Under the pieces are notes generated by a model. That model was not told where the DNA came from, did not search any database, and saw only the letters and a program-made list of their open reading frames with translations. Positions 51,901 through 60,026 of a stretch of 64,000 nt of DNA are shown here, in pieces. Position numbers and translations under genes: made by a program. How positions within the stretch are numbered: position 1 is the first letter of the stretch; every line of letters starts with the position of its first letter. This DNA comes from Jiangella asiatica (lineage in GTDB: Bacteria; Actinomycetota; Actinomycetes; Jiangellales; Jiangellaceae): assembly GCF_004349065.1 (NCBI RefSeq), contig NZ_SMKZ01000022.1:36131-100130 (forward strand), given 5' to 3'.

Positions 51901-52836
51901 GTGACCCCCGCGCTACAGCCCCTGCGCCGCATCGCCGCATACGCCGTCTGTCAGGACGAGGCCGGCCGAGTGCTGCTCATCCGCGAATCGGTGCGTTCGG
52001 GTACCCCGGGGGTGTGGACCCTGCCCGGCGGAAGTGTCCTGCACGGCGAGCATCCGCGCGACGCCGTCGTGCGTGAGGCGGCCGCCGAGTCCGGCCTCCT
52101 GCTGCGGGCGGTTGCGCCCATCGACGTCGTCGCGGACACGCGATCCCGGCCGCATCGCAAGGTGACCCTGCACACCGACCGCATCCTGTTCGAGGCCGAG
52201 GTCATCAGCGGAGAGCCGGAGCCGTTGTCGCCCATGGTCGACGAGGTCGACTGGGTGAGCCTCGACGAGGCGGCGACGCTGCAGCTGCGCCCGTTCGCCT
52301 CGCAGGTGCTGAAGCTGCCGCTGTCGACGGTGGACTTGCCTCCGGAGGAGATGCCGGAGCTGCCGGGCTTCCACATCCAGCAGGCGGCGGACGGCCGGCA
52401 CACGGTGCAGCGCTTCGCCGCCTACGGCCTGGTGCGCGACCCGCGCGGCCGCGTGCTGCTGACGCAGGTCGCCGCGGGCTACCCGGATGCGGGCTGCTGG
52501 CACCTGCCCGGCGGCGGCACCGACTTCGGCGAGCAGCCGTCACAGGCGCTGCTTCGCGAGCTGCTTGAAGAGACCGGCCAGGTCGGCAGGGTACGCCGGC
52601 TGCTCGGCGTCGCCAGCCACCGCGAGCCGGAACAGGTCGGACCGGAAGGCTTCGCCATCGACTGGCACGGGGTGCGCCCCTACTACGACGTCGTGGTCGA
52701 CGAGCCGAGCGAGGTGGTCCTCGCCGACGTGGGCGGCTCCACCGTGGGGGCGCGCTGGTTCGACCCCGCCGACGTGCTCGGCCTCACGCTGACCGCGGTG
52801 ACTAGTGAGGCGTTGCGCGCCGGCGCGCAGCCGTAG
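51901..52836 (+). CDS. Tandem double Nudix hydrolase
   Basis: A 311-aa protein with two Nudix domains in one chain. Box 1 (about residues 41-63) reads [23 protein letters not shown], where one of the paired metal-binding glutamates is Ala, so it is probably inactive. Box 2 (about 202-224) has [23 protein letters not shown], complete. Nudix enzymes cleave nucleoside diphosphate derivatives. The first domain may have a structural or binding role. GTG 51901 appears leaderless, with promoter elements just upstream. It stands alone between adnB and a truncated DUF222 gene. The substrate cannot be predicted. Confidence 0.88.
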   Translation: MTPALQPLRRIAAYAVCQDEAGRVLLIRESVRSGTPGVWTLPGGSVLHGEHPRDAVVREAAAESGLLLRAVAPIDVVADTRSRPHRKVTLHTDRILFEAEVISGEPEPLSPMVDEVDWVSLDEAATLQLRPFASQVLKLPLSTVDLPPEEMPELPGFHIQQAADGRHTVQRFAAYGLVRDPRGRVLLTQVAAGYPDAGCWHLPGGGTDFGEQPSQALLRELLEETGQVGRVRRLLGVASHREPEQVGPEGFAIDWHGVRPYYDVVVDEPSEVVLADVGGSTVGARWFDPADVLGLTLTAVTSEALRAGAQP

Positions 52837-52848
52837 ACCCGCCTCGCC

Positions 52849-53370
52849 TCAGGACGACGCGCAGTGGCCCTCGCCGCAGGACATGGCGTCGTGCATCCAC
52901 CGGCGCAGCTGCGACTCGGTGAGCTCCGGCGCCCGGGCGAGGGCGACCGCCTCGACCGTGGCGCGGGTAGACGGCGCTAGGCGCCGGGTGTGGCGGGCGA
53001 TGATGGCGGCCTTGTCGACCGTGATGCGTCCTTCGTCGAGCGCGGTGAGCGTGGCCGGCAGGCTGCGCACGAGCTCGACCGCGAGCTCGACCAGCTCCCC
53101 GGCCTGCTCCGGCTCCAGCGCCAGAGCTTGCGCGACGGTGGCCGCGGTGGCGTCGCCGCCGGGAGGGTCGGGCCGGGCCGCCAGCTCGGCCACGACCCGG
53201 GCCCGCAGCGCGTCGAGGTGTGCGACCTGCCGCTGCGCCGCGACGGCCGCGTCGACGAGCTCCGGGCGGGGCAGCGATCGCAGATCGAGCGTCTCGATGA
53301 CGGCGTTGAGCACCGTGCCGGGCGGGAGGCCACGCCAGGCCGCGCTGGGCCGATCTCCGGGGGCGATCAT
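52849..53370 (-). pseudogene. DUF222/13E12-type gene fragment, C-terminal half and HNH lost
   Basis: A 173-aa product covering only the N-terminal part of the DUF222 (13E12 repeat) family, for example AAVAAQRQVAHLDALRARVVAELAAR and DEGRITVDKAAIIARHT. Full-length relatives are 400-500 aa and end in an HNH nuclease. Here the frame stops soon after the ESQLRRWMHDA helix with a short unrelated Cys-containing tail. It may still be expressed, but the nuclease part is missing. ATG 53370 is the chosen start. A site resembling the LexA (SOS) box lies at 53384-53399, as seen upstream of intact family members, which supports it being a damaged mobile-type gene. Confidence 0.7.
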
Positions 53371-53383
53371 GGCGGTCACGCTA

Positions 53384-53399
53384 CCGTACACCTGTTCGA
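53384..53399 (-). promoter_or_regulatory. SOS (LexA) box-like site upstream of the DUF222 fragment
   Basis: On the minus strand TCGAACAGGTGTACGG matches the actinobacterial LexA consensus TCGAAC-N4-GTTCGA at 10 of 12 defined positions, with the left half perfect. It sits 14 bp upstream of ATG 53370. Confidence 0.5.
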
Positions 53400-53422
53400 A
53401 CCGCTACCCGTGATCTCACTCT

Positions 53423-54430
53423 TCAAGAACCGCGACGCAGCACCGCCAGGACCGGCCGGTGGTCGCTGTCGCCGACCGCGGCCAGGACCGAGAACCCCGT
53501 CACCTCCCAGGTCCGGGAGTCGGCGAGGATGTGGTCGATGGGCGCGCCCGCCCAGGTGGGCCAGTCGGCCGGCCACGTCCCAACGGCGCCGGCACCGGCC
53601 TGGGTGGCGGCGTCCACGCACGGTTCCGTCGAGCGCAGCGCCGGATGGTCCGGTGTCGCGTTGAAGTCTCCGGCGACGACGGCGCCGGCCTGCTCCCGGC
53701 AGCGGCGGACCGCCGCCGCGGTGTCCGCGCGCCAGGCGTCCATGGTCGAGCGCGTCGGCGGGTAGGCGTGCACGGCGGTGATCGGTGGTGCGCCCGGCGT
53801 CGTGGGGTGGACGGTGAACGTCGCGAGGCCGCTGCCCGGGTCCGGCTCCGGCGGACCGTAGCGCCCGACGGTGTCGGCCACGAGCAGGCCGGTGGCGGAC
53901 GTGATGCCCGCGTCGACCTGGTGGTGGAAGACCTGGAAGCCGCCGCCGGCCAGCAGGGCGACCTCGTCCGTCGTCGCCGATGACGTCTCCGGCAACACGA
54001 CGACGTCCGCCCCGGTCGACGTCACCAGGGCGGCGAGCTCGGCCGCGGGGACGCCGTCGTGCAGGGTGTTGAACGCGAGCACGCGCAGGTCACAGTCGGC
54101 CGGAGCCGCCGGGGCAGCGCCTGGCCGCCATCCGTCCAGCCCTCGCCACAGCACCACGCCCGACGACCACGCCGTCGCCGCCGCCACCACCACGGCCACG
54201 ACGGCCAGGTGTGCCCGGGCTCCCGCCCACCGCGACGCCCGCGCGGCGACCAGCGCCGCCACCAGCAGGATCAGCAGGGCCATCCCGGCCGCGATGCCCA
54301 GCCCGCGCATCGCGACCACCTGCGCCGGGCCGTAGTGCCCGGCCAGTCCGAGCGCCTGCGGCCACACGACCACAACAGCGGCCAGCGCCGACAGCGACGT
54401 AGTCAGCGCCAGCGACGCCGGGCGGCTCAC
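53423..54430 (-). CDS. Membrane-anchored endonuclease/exonuclease/phosphatase-fold protein
   Basis: A 335-aa protein. Three hydrophobic helices occupy about residues 8-95. The EEP domain follows: the metal Glu in V-V-L-P-E-T-S, His-containing VHAYPPTR, A-G-D-F-N-A-T-P-D and the final D-H-I-L-A-D and S-D-H-R-P-V. All catalytic motifs of the DNase I-like fold are visible, so it is probably an active phosphodiesterase facing outside. Relatives include sphingomyelinases and DNases. The substrate is unknown. GTG 54430 overlaps the deoD stop by GTGA, so both are one operon, hinting at nucleotide or nucleic-acid salvage. Confidence 0.9.
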   Translation of the reverse strand: MSRPASLALTTSLSALAAVVVVWPQALGLAGHYGPAQVVAMRGLGIAAGMALLILLVAALVAARASRWAGARAHLAVVAVVVAAATAWSSGVVLWRGLDGWRPGAAPAAPADCDLRVLAFNTLHDGVPAAELAALVTSTGADVVVLPETSSATTDEVALLAGGGFQVFHHQVDAGITSATGLLVADTVGRYGPPEPDPGSGLATFTVHPTTPGAPPITAVHAYPPTRSTMDAWRADTAAAVRRCREQAGAVVAGDFNATPDHPALRSTEPCVDAATQAGAGAVGTWPADWPTWAGAPIDHILADSRTWEVTGFSVLAAVGDSDHRPVLAVLRRGS

Positions 54431-55131
54431 GTCGTGACGGCGTCCAGGGCCAGCTCGACCATCTCGGCGAAGGTGCGTTCGCGCTCGTCCGCGGAGGTCT
54501 CCTCGCCGGTGACCAGGTTGTCGCTGACGGTGCAGACGGCGACCGCGCGGGCGGCGAACTTGGCGGCCAGCGCGTACAGTGCGGCGGCCTCCATCTCGAC
54601 GGCGAGCACGCCGTACCGCGTCAGGCGGTCCCGCAGCTCGGGACGGTCGTGGTAGAAGGAGTCGGTGCTGAAGATCTGCCCGACGTGGTAACGGGCACCG
54701 GCGGCCTCGGCCTTCTCGACGTAAGCGCGGACCAGCGAGAAGTCGGCCGTCGGGGCATAGTGGACGCCCTCGAACCGCAGCGCGTTCATGGACGAGTCGG
54801 TGGCAGCGGAGATCCCGATGACGAGGTCGCGGATGGCTACCCGGTCCAGCAGGCCGCCGCACGAGCCGACCCGGACCAGCGTGCGCGCGCCGTAGTCGGC
54901 GAGCAGCTCGTGAACGTAGATCGACATCGACGGCTGACCCATCCCGGTTCCCTGGACTGACACCCGCTGGCCCTGGTACGTGCCGGTGAAGCCCAGCATG
55001 TTGCGGACCTTGCTGTAGCAGGTGACGTCGTCGAGGTACGTGGCCGCGATCCACTCGGCTCGGAGCGGGTCGCCCGGCAGCAGGACGGTCTCGGCGATCT
55101 CGCCCGGCGCGGCGGCAATGTGGGTGCTCAC
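54427..55131 (-). CDS. deoD: Purine nucleoside phosphorylase, DeoD type
   Basis: A 234-aa enzyme. The phosphate site reads LLPGDPLRAEWIA, with RVGSCGG, the purine-site V-E-M-E-A-A-A-L and catalytic S-D-N near residue 200. DeoD enzymes split purine nucleosides with phosphate to base and ribose-1-phosphate in a hexamer. GTG 55131 is chosen; TTG 55140 is an alternative. It is divergent from nudC and forms an operon with the EEP-fold gene downstream, which may supply nucleosides from extracellular nucleic acids. Not part of the conserved mycobacterial region; a local insertion between adnB and nudC. Confidence 0.93.
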   Translation of the reverse strand: MSTHIAAAPGEIAETVLLPGDPLRAEWIAATYLDDVTCYSKVRNMLGFTGTYQGQRVSVQGTGMGQPSMSIYVHELLADYGARTLVRVGSCGGLLDRVAIRDLVIGISAATDSSMNALRFEGVHYAPTADFSLVRAYVEKAEAAGARYHVGQIFSTDSFYHDRPELRDRLTRYGVLAVEMEAAALYALAAKFAARAVAVCTVSDNLVTGEETSADERERTFAEMVELALDAVTT

Positions 55132-55152
55132 GGGTCGCAACGGTATCCGGCG

Positions 55153-55158
55153 TAGGGT
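55153..55158 (+). promoter_or_regulatory. -10 element of a leaderless nudC transcript
   Basis: TAGGGT, a common actinobacterial -10 hexamer, lies 8 nt before GTG 55167. No ribosome site is present. The -35 region is weak. Confidence 0.5.
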
Positions 55159-55166
55159 CGTGGGTC

Positions 55167-56060
55167 GTGCACGAGGCCTACGCGTTGCCCGGACCGCTCG
55201 CCCTCTCCCGATCGACCGTCGACCGCGCCGCGGACCGGCGCGCCGACCCGGTTTGGGTCGACGCGGCCTGGGCCGACCGCTCGACCCGGGTGGTGCTGGT
55301 GGGTGACGGGGCAGTGGCCGTGGACGGCACCGACCTGCGCTTCGTCAAGCCCGTCGAGGCGCCCGACGGCGACCGGTTCCTGCTCGGCGTCGAGGACGGC
55401 GTCACCTACTTCGCCGTGCCCGTCGAGGGCAAGCCCGACGACGGTGCCACCCTGCGGGAGGTCGGCGAGACGCTGGGCGACCGCGATGCCGGCCTGGCCG
55501 TCCATGCGATCGCGCTGGCGAACTGGCACGCGACGCACCGCCACTGCGGACGCTGCGGCGCGCCCACCGACTCGCAGGCCGGCGGCCACGTGCGAGTGTG
55601 CCGGGCCGACGGCTCGCAGCACTTCCCGCGCACCGACCCAGCGGTGATCGTCCTCGTGGTCGACGAGAAGGATCGGTGCCTGCTCGGCCGCTCGGCCGCG
55701 TGGCCGGGCCGGCGGTTCTCCACGCTGGCGGGATTCGTCGAGCCGGGGGAGACGCCGGAACACGCCGTCGTGCGGGAGCTGTACGAGGAGGTCGGCGTGC
55801 GGATCCGGTCGTGCCGGTACGCCGGCGCGCAGCCGTGGCCGTTCCCGTCGAGCTTGATGCTCGGCTACTACGCGACGGCCGACGGCGAGGAGCCGACGCC
55901 GGACGGCGACGAGATCGCCGAGGCGCGCTGGTTCACCCGCGACGACCTGGAACGGGCCACGCGCAGCGGAGAAGTGACTCCGCCCGGCGGCATCTCGATC
56001 GCCCGCCGGTTGGTGGAGGGGTGGTTCGGCCGCCCCCTCCCGGTGGACGAGCGCGGTTGA
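55167..56060 (+). CDS. nudC: NAD+ (NADH) diphosphatase NudC
   Basis: A 297-aa enzyme. The N-terminal half has the zinc-ribbon C-G-R-C-G (about 128-132) with a further Cys (VCRAD). The Nudix box is GFVEPGETPEHAVVRELYEEVG, complete, and the NudC signature A-Q-P-W-P-F-P-S-S follows. NudC cleaves NADH and removes NAD caps from RNA. The position before mycoredoxin and uvrD2 matches mycobacteria (Rv3199c). It appears leaderless. The second cysteine pair of the zinc site is incomplete (one Cys followed by a His-containing QHFPR), which occurs in some homologues. Confidence 0.94.
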   Translation: MHEAYALPGPLALSRSTVDRAADRRADPVWVDAAWADRSTRVVLVGDGAVAVDGTDLRFVKPVEAPDGDRFLLGVEDGVTYFAVPVEGKPDDGATLREVGETLGDRDAGLAVHAIALANWHATHRHCGRCGAPTDSQAGGHVRVCRADGSQHFPRTDPAVIVLVVDEKDRCLLGRSAAWPGRRFSTLAGFVEPGETPEHAVVRELYEEVGVRIRSCRYAGAQPWPFPSSLMLGYYATADGEEPTPDGDEIAEARWFTRDDLERATRSGEVTPPGGISIARRLVEGWFGRPLPVDERG

Positions 56061-56126
56061 CCAGCAGTCTCGAGGGGGCCGGCGCGGTGAAAGCGGGCCT
56101 GCCGCGCTGAACGCGGCCGGCCGTGC

Positions 56127-56369
56127 TCAGGCGGCCGCGAGCTTGGCCTTCACCTGCGCCGGGCTCGGGTTGGTGAGCGAACTGCCGTCGGCGAACACCA
56201 GTGTCGGGACGACGGCGTTGCCACCGTTGAGGCTCATCACCAGATCCGCCGACGACGGGTCGGACTCGATGTCTACCTCGTCGAACATGATGCCCTCACG
56301 GTTCAGGGCGCTCTTGAGCCGATGGCAGTAGCCGCACCAGGACGTGCTGTACATGGTGAACCCCGACAT
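56127..56369 (-). CDS. mrx1: Mycoredoxin (Mrx1-type glutaredoxin-like protein)
   Basis: An 80-aa glutaredoxin-fold protein. The active site is W-C12-G-Y-C15-H, the CGYC form of mycoredoxin-1, and the cis-proline motif is V-V-P-T-L (about residue 55). Mycoredoxins use mycothiol to reduce mixed disulfides in cells lacking glutathione. ATG 56369 follows GGGAGAG. In mycobacteria the gene (Rv3198A) is beside uvrD2, as here, though here it is divergent and separated by a stem-loop. Confidence 0.94.
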   Translation of the reverse strand: MSGFTMYSTSWCGYCHRLKSALNREGIMFDEVDIESDPSSADLVMSLNGGNAVVPTLVFADGSSLTNPSPAQVKAKLAAA

Positions 56370-56447
56370 CGACTCTCCCGTCCCTCGATTCGTTGTCATG
56401 TCACCTACGTGAACGCGGGCGACGGCGACATTCTTCCAGCCCGACGC

Positions 56448-56505
56448 CCCATGATCATCAACGGTTGGCGACGTCATGGCGTCGCCACCCGTTGATGATC
56501 ATGGG
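56448..56505. repeat. 25-bp stem-loop between divergent mrx1 and uvrD2
   Basis: Arms 56448-56472 and 56481-56505 pair at 24 of 25 positions and are almost identical to the element at 338-395. Here the flanking genes point away from each other, so it is not in terminator position. See findings. Confidence 0.8.
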
Positions 56506-56568
56506 CGCGCAGGGGGACAGGGTGTGCCGCGGTGGCACGCTGTCGGTGGCGGCTGCGAGGATGGGTCG

Positions 56569-58656
56569 ATGCGCGCATCCGACGTCCTCGCCGGCCTCGA
56601 TCCCGAGCAGCGAGCGGTCGCCACGGCGCTGAGTGGGCCGGTCTGCGTCATCGCCGGTGCGGGCACCGGCAAGACCCGCGCCATCACCCATCGCATCGCG
56701 CACGGCGTGCTGACGGGCGCGTTCGACCCGCGCCGCACCCTTGCCGTGACGTTCACCACGCGGGCCGCCGGCGAGATGCGCGGCCGGCTGCGCACGCTCG
56801 GTGTCGACGGCGTGCAGGCGCGAACGTTCCACTCCGCGGCGCTTCGCCAGGCCCGGTACTTCTGGCCGCAGATCACCGGCGGTGAGCTGCCGGAGATTTC
56901 GCGGAGCAAGCTGCCGCTCGTGGGCTCGGCGGCCGCACGCTGCCGGGTGCCCACCGACCGCACCGTCCTGCGCGACCTCGCCTCCGAGATCGAGTGGGCC
57001 AAGGTCAGCAACGTCATGGCCGAGTCCTACGTCGAGTCCGCCCGCGCGGCGCACCGCGAGGTGGGCGGTGTCGACGCCGAGACCGTCGCCCGCGTGTACG
57101 CGGCGTACGAGGACCTCAAGACCGACCGCGGCCTGCTCGACATGGAAGACATCCTGCTGGCCGCGGTCGGGCTGCTGGCCGGCCATCCCGGCGTGGCCGA
57201 CGCCATCCGTGCGCAGTACCACCACTTCGTCGTCGACGAGTACCAGGACGTCTCACCGGTCCAGCAGCGGCTCCTCGACCTCTGGCTCGGCGATCGCGAC
57301 GAGGTCTGCGTCGTCGGCGACCCTGCCCAGACCATCTACTCCTTCGCCGGCGCGCAGCCGGACTACCTGCTGAACTTCCCGCGGCGCTATGCCGAGGCCG
57401 CCGTGGTCCGGCTGTTCCGCGACTACCGCTCCACGCCCGAGGTCGTCGGCGTCGCCAACTCCGTGCTGCGGGGCGGGCGCACGGCCCAGGCCGGCGTGGT
57501 CCTCGAGGCGCAGCGCCCGCCCGGGCCGAAGCCGTCCTTCGTCGAGCACACCGACGAGCTCGCCGAGGCCGCCTGGGTGGCCGACCAGATCGCCAAGCTG
57601 GTGGCCAACGGCACGCCCGCACGTGAGGTCGCCGTGCTGTTCCGGGTCAACGCGCAGTCCGAGGCCTACGAACAGGCGCTGGCCGACGCCGGCATCGCCT
57701 ACGTGGTCCGCGGTGCCGAACGGTTCTTCGACCGTGCCGAGGTTCGCCAGGCGGCCATGCTGCTGCGCGCCGCCACCCGCTCCGCCGACACCGCGCCGGA
57801 CGCTCCGGATGCCGCTGCGGCGACGGCGGCCGTGCTCAGCGCGGCGGGCTGGTCGCCGACGCCGCCGGCCGGCGGAGGAGCGGTGCGCGAGCGCTGGGAG
57901 TCGCTGGCCGCGGTCGTAGCCCTGGCCGAAGAGGTCGTGGCCGCCCGGTCCGGTGCCACGCTGGCCGACGTCGTCACCGAGCTGGAAGCCCGTGCGGCCG
58001 CGCAGCACGCACCCGTCGCCGACGGGGTCACGCTCGCCTCGCTCCACTCGGCCAAAGGGCTGGAGTGGGACGCGGTGTTCGTCGTCGGCTGCCACGAGGG
58101 GACACTGCCGCTCAGCTACGCCGAGACGCCGGCGCAGATCGAGGAGGAGCGCCGGCTGCTCTACGTCGGCGTCACCCGCGCCCGCGAGCAGCTGTCCATC
58201 TCGTGGTCGCTGGCGCGCCAGCCCGGCGGCCGCGGCAACCGCCGCCCGAGCCGGTTCCTCGACGGCGTCCGGCCCGGCGGCATGGCCCGCAGCGACCACC
58301 GCGAGCGCAGCGCGGCGGCCGGCAAGGGCCGGCGGTCCGGGGCGCCGGCGCGCTGCCGGGTATGCGGGTCTCCGCTGGTCGAGGCGGTCGATCGCAAGCT
58401 CGGGCGGTGTGGCAGCTGCCCGTCGTCCATGGACGAGGCCCTGTTCGACCGGTTGCGCGCATGGCGGTTGGAGCAGGCACAGGAGCAGAAGGTCCCGGCC
58501 TACGTGGTGTTCACCGACGCCACCCTCACGGCCATCGCCGAGGCCAGGCCGGCGGACACCACGGCGCTCTCGGCCATCCCCGGCGTCGGCCGCACCAAGC
58601 TCGAACGATATGGTGACGATGTACTCGACCTGTGTCGCGATGTCGGCGATGAATGA
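56569..58656 (+). CDS. uvrD2: ATP-dependent DNA helicase UvrD2 with Cys4 linker and HRDC domain
   Basis: A 695-aa helicase. Walker A is G-A-G-T-G-K-T (30-36), with TFTTRAAGEM, V-D-E-Y-Q-D, GDPAQTIYSFAGA, DYRSTPEVV and LHSAKGLEWDAVFV. A tetracysteine linker with Cys596, Cys599, Cys614 and Cys617 joins the motor to a C-terminal HRDC domain (about 625-690, AYVVFTDATL). This exact layout is the actinobacterial UvrD2, an essential 3'-5' helicase in tuberculosis bacteria. ATG 56569 is used. The frame continues well upstream but that part overlaps the stem-loop. whiB7 follows, as in mycobacteria. Confidence 0.95.
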   Translation: MRASDVLAGLDPEQRAVATALSGPVCVIAGAGTGKTRAITHRIAHGVLTGAFDPRRTLAVTFTTRAAGEMRGRLRTLGVDGVQARTFHSAALRQARYFWPQITGGELPEISRSKLPLVGSAAARCRVPTDRTVLRDLASEIEWAKVSNVMAESYVESARAAHREVGGVDAETVARVYAAYEDLKTDRGLLDMEDILLAAVGLLAGHPGVADAIRAQYHHFVVDEYQDVSPVQQRLLDLWLGDRDEVCVVGDPAQTIYSFAGAQPDYLLNFPRRYAEAAVVRLFRDYRSTPEVVGVANSVLRGGRTAQAGVVLEAQRPPGPKPSFVEHTDELAEAAWVADQIAKLVANGTPAREVAVLFRVNAQSEAYEQALADAGIAYVVRGAERFFDRAEVRQAAMLLRAATRSADTAPDAPDAAAATAAVLSAAGWSPTPPAGGGAVRERWESLAAVVALAEEVVAARSGATLADVVTELEARAAAQHAPVADGVTLASLHSAKGLEWDAVFVVGCHEGTLPLSYAETPAQIEEERRLLYVGVTRAREQLSISWSLARQPGGRGNRRPSRFLDGVRPGGMARSDHRERSAAAGKGRRSGAPARCRVCGSPLVEAVDRKLGRCGSCPSSMDEALFDRLRAWRLEQAQEQKVPAYVVFTDATLTAIAEARPADTTALSAIPGVGRTKLERYGDDVLDLCRDVGDE

Positions 58657-58660
58657 CCGT

Positions 58661-58699
58661 AAAAATAGGTTGCCCCTTACATTGCGCCAGGTCTACGAT
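58661..58699 (+). promoter_or_regulatory. whiB7 promoter with AT-rich WhiB7 box
   Basis: An A-rich patch (AAAAATAGG, 58661-58669) directly precedes TTGCCC (58670-58675), then 18 bp and TACGAT (58694-58699). WhiB7 activates sigma-A promoters having AT-rich DNA just upstream of the -35 element, so this fits self-activation. Transcription should start near 58706, about 400 nt before whiB7. Confidence 0.75.
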
Positions 58700-58730
58700 G
58701 TCCGAGCACGCGGTAGCGCCATGTGCCCAT

Positions 58731-58749
58731 GAACCGGACGGTCCGGTTC
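58731..58749 (+). promoter_or_regulatory. 19-bp perfect palindrome in the whiB7 leader
   Basis: GAACCGGACGGTCCGGTTC has two 9-bp arms around one base. It lies 30 bp before the upstream ORF start and contains the stop of a three-codon ORF, ATG TGC CCA TGA (58721-58732). It may be a hairpin of the leader or a repressor site. Confidence 0.5.
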
Positions 58750-58778
58750 GTGCCTACACCGGAAGGAGGGACGCCACG

Positions 58779-59000
58779 ATGATGATCAAGACTCTGAACC
58801 CATCTGTGTGCGGCGTCGGCGACGCCTATGCGCGCTCCTTCCGTGGTGTCTCCGCCACCACCGGGGTGCGTCTGCTCGCGCCCGTCAACGCCCCGATCAC
58901 AGGTGAAGTGCGTCCGCAGGCAGCCGATGTCAAGCAGGCCCACTTCGTCGATGGGGCCACGCGAGGCGTGCGCGTCCGCAGCTGGAGGCCACCGGTCTAG
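58779..59000 (+). CDS. whiB7 upstream ORF (leader peptide, 73 codons)
   Basis: A 73-aa reading frame starting ATG ATG (58779) with an excellent GGAAGGAGGG site 8 nt upstream and ending at TAG 59000, 24 bp before the terminator hairpin. Translated leaders before whiB7/wblC are known to couple ribosome stalling by antibiotics to terminator read-through. The sequence begins MMIKTLNPSVCGVGDAYA and is arginine- and valine-rich at the end (GVRVRSWRPPV). No domain was recognised. Its value is probably in being translated rather than in the peptide. Confidence 0.75.
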   Translation: MMIKTLNPSVCGVGDAYARSFRGVSATTGVRLLAPVNAPITGEVRPQAADVKQAHFVDGATRGVRVRSWRPPV

Positions 59001-59023
59001 CCATGAAACGACCGGCACCTTCC

Positions 59024-59065
59024 AGGCCGCGGACTCCCACACCGGGAACCGCGGCCTTTTTGTTT
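59024..59065 (+). terminator. Intrinsic terminator/attenuator before whiB7
   Basis: AGGCCGCGG (59024-59032) pairs with CCGCGGCCT (59049-59057), 16-nt loop, followed by TTTTTGTTT. It is the only true U-tract terminator noticed in the window. CCGGTC (58992-58997) with GACCGG (59010-59015), which overlaps the upstream ORF end, could form a competing upstream hairpin. It lies 38 bp before the whiB7 ATG. Confidence 0.9.
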
Positions 59066-59102
59066 GCCCGAAACGAGACCAGGAAGGGAGGTGACCGATC
59101 TC

Positions 59103-59378
59103 ATGATGCTGACCAGCGTTCTCGACCAGGTCGACGCCACCGAGGAGTCCATCCCCTGCCGGAAGGACCCCGAGCTGTGGTTCGCCGAGTCGCCGGCTGA
59201 CGTCGAACACGCGAAGGAGCTCTGCCGCGAGTGCCCCGTGCGGGCCCAATGCCTGGCCGGTGCCATGGACCGTGGTGAGCCCTGGGGCGTGTGGGGCGGA
59301 GAGCTGTTCGTGTCCGGCGCCGTCGTGGCGCGCAAGCGTCCGCGAGGCCGGCCCCGCAAGTCCGAACTGGCTGCCTGA
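59103..59378 (+). CDS. whiB7: WhiB7, antibiotic-resistance transcription activator
   Basis: A 91-aa WhiB-family protein. Cys19, Cys41, Cys44 and Cys50 hold the 4Fe-4S cluster, the G-V-W-G-G turn (62-66) contacts sigma-A, and the C-terminal A-R-K-R-P-R-G-R-P-R-K is an AT-hook, the mark of WhiB7. It activates resistance genes upon ribosome-targeting antibiotics. ATG 59103 follows GGGAGGTGA by 8 nt. It is placed after uvrD2, as in mycobacteria (Rv3197A), and preceded by promoter, leader ORF and attenuator. Its probable targets may include the ABC1 kinase region nearby, since the Rv3197 homologue is linked to it. Confidence 0.97.
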   Translation: MMLTSVLDQVDATEESIPCRKDPELWFAESPADVEHAKELCRECPVRAQCLAGAMDRGEPWGVWGGELFVSGAVVARKRPRGRPRKSELAA

Positions 59379-59578
59379 CCAGCACGCCCAGCACGACGAG
59401 CACCACCACGAACGGCGAACCGAACCACCTGAGCACGATGCGAGACGAACGGCTCGAGCCGACGACCGATGGCCCCGATGAACGGACCGACATGACCACC
59501 ACCGACGTGACCACCGCAGATGTGAAGACCGCGGACCTTTCCCGAACAACTGACGGACCAGACTTCAGGAGCACCGAG

Positions 59579-59764
59579 ATGCATCTCATGAACGAAGCCC
59601 TCGCGCGTGCGCACTGTACGGAGCAGCTGGAGCTCGCCAAGCGCGAGCAGCGAGTACGGCGCATCATGGCCGCCCGCCGGATGGACCGGCGAGCCGCCCG
59701 CGCTGCCCAGCGGGCCAGTCGATTGGCCTCGGCAGCCGTCGCGATGCGCACCCGCACCTACTGA
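59579..59764 (+). CDS. Small basic hypothetical protein downstream of whiB7
   Basis: A 61-aa very basic helix-forming protein with regular Arg/Ala repeats (REQRVRRIMAARRMDRRAARAAQRASRLA). ATG 59579 has GGAG 8 nt upstream. ATG 59492 would give 90 aa, and the frame is open back to 59291, so the start is uncertain. Small basic proteins of this look are common in actinobacteria and may bind nucleic acid. It follows whiB7 by 200 bp on the same strand and may be in its regulon. Family not recognised. Confidence 0.55.
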   Translation: MHLMNEALARAHCTEQLELAKREQRVRRIMAARRMDRRAARAAQRASRLASAAVAMRTRTY

Positions 59765-60026
59765 TCGAGCGGTGACCTCGTCCCCATGGGGACGCCATGA
59801 TCACCCGCCCGGCACCTGACGACCCTGCGTCGTCCGGCGTCGACCTCGTGGCCCATGCCCCGAGCCGACGCCGGACGCCCGCGGGGTCGTCGTCGGCAGG
59901 ACATGATCGCCGATGCGGCGTACCGTGTGGACCAGACCAGGCGTTGCGGACAGCGCAGGCCCGGTTCACCATCGACCGGGCTCCCGCGGGGTGGGCGGGG
60001 CGCCGACATCGACGGGGGGAGGACAC

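Noticed and set aside
53423..55054. Long fused minus-strand frame through deoD and the EEP gene
   Set aside because: The deoD region is read in the wrong frame there; two separate genes with GTGA overlap explain it.
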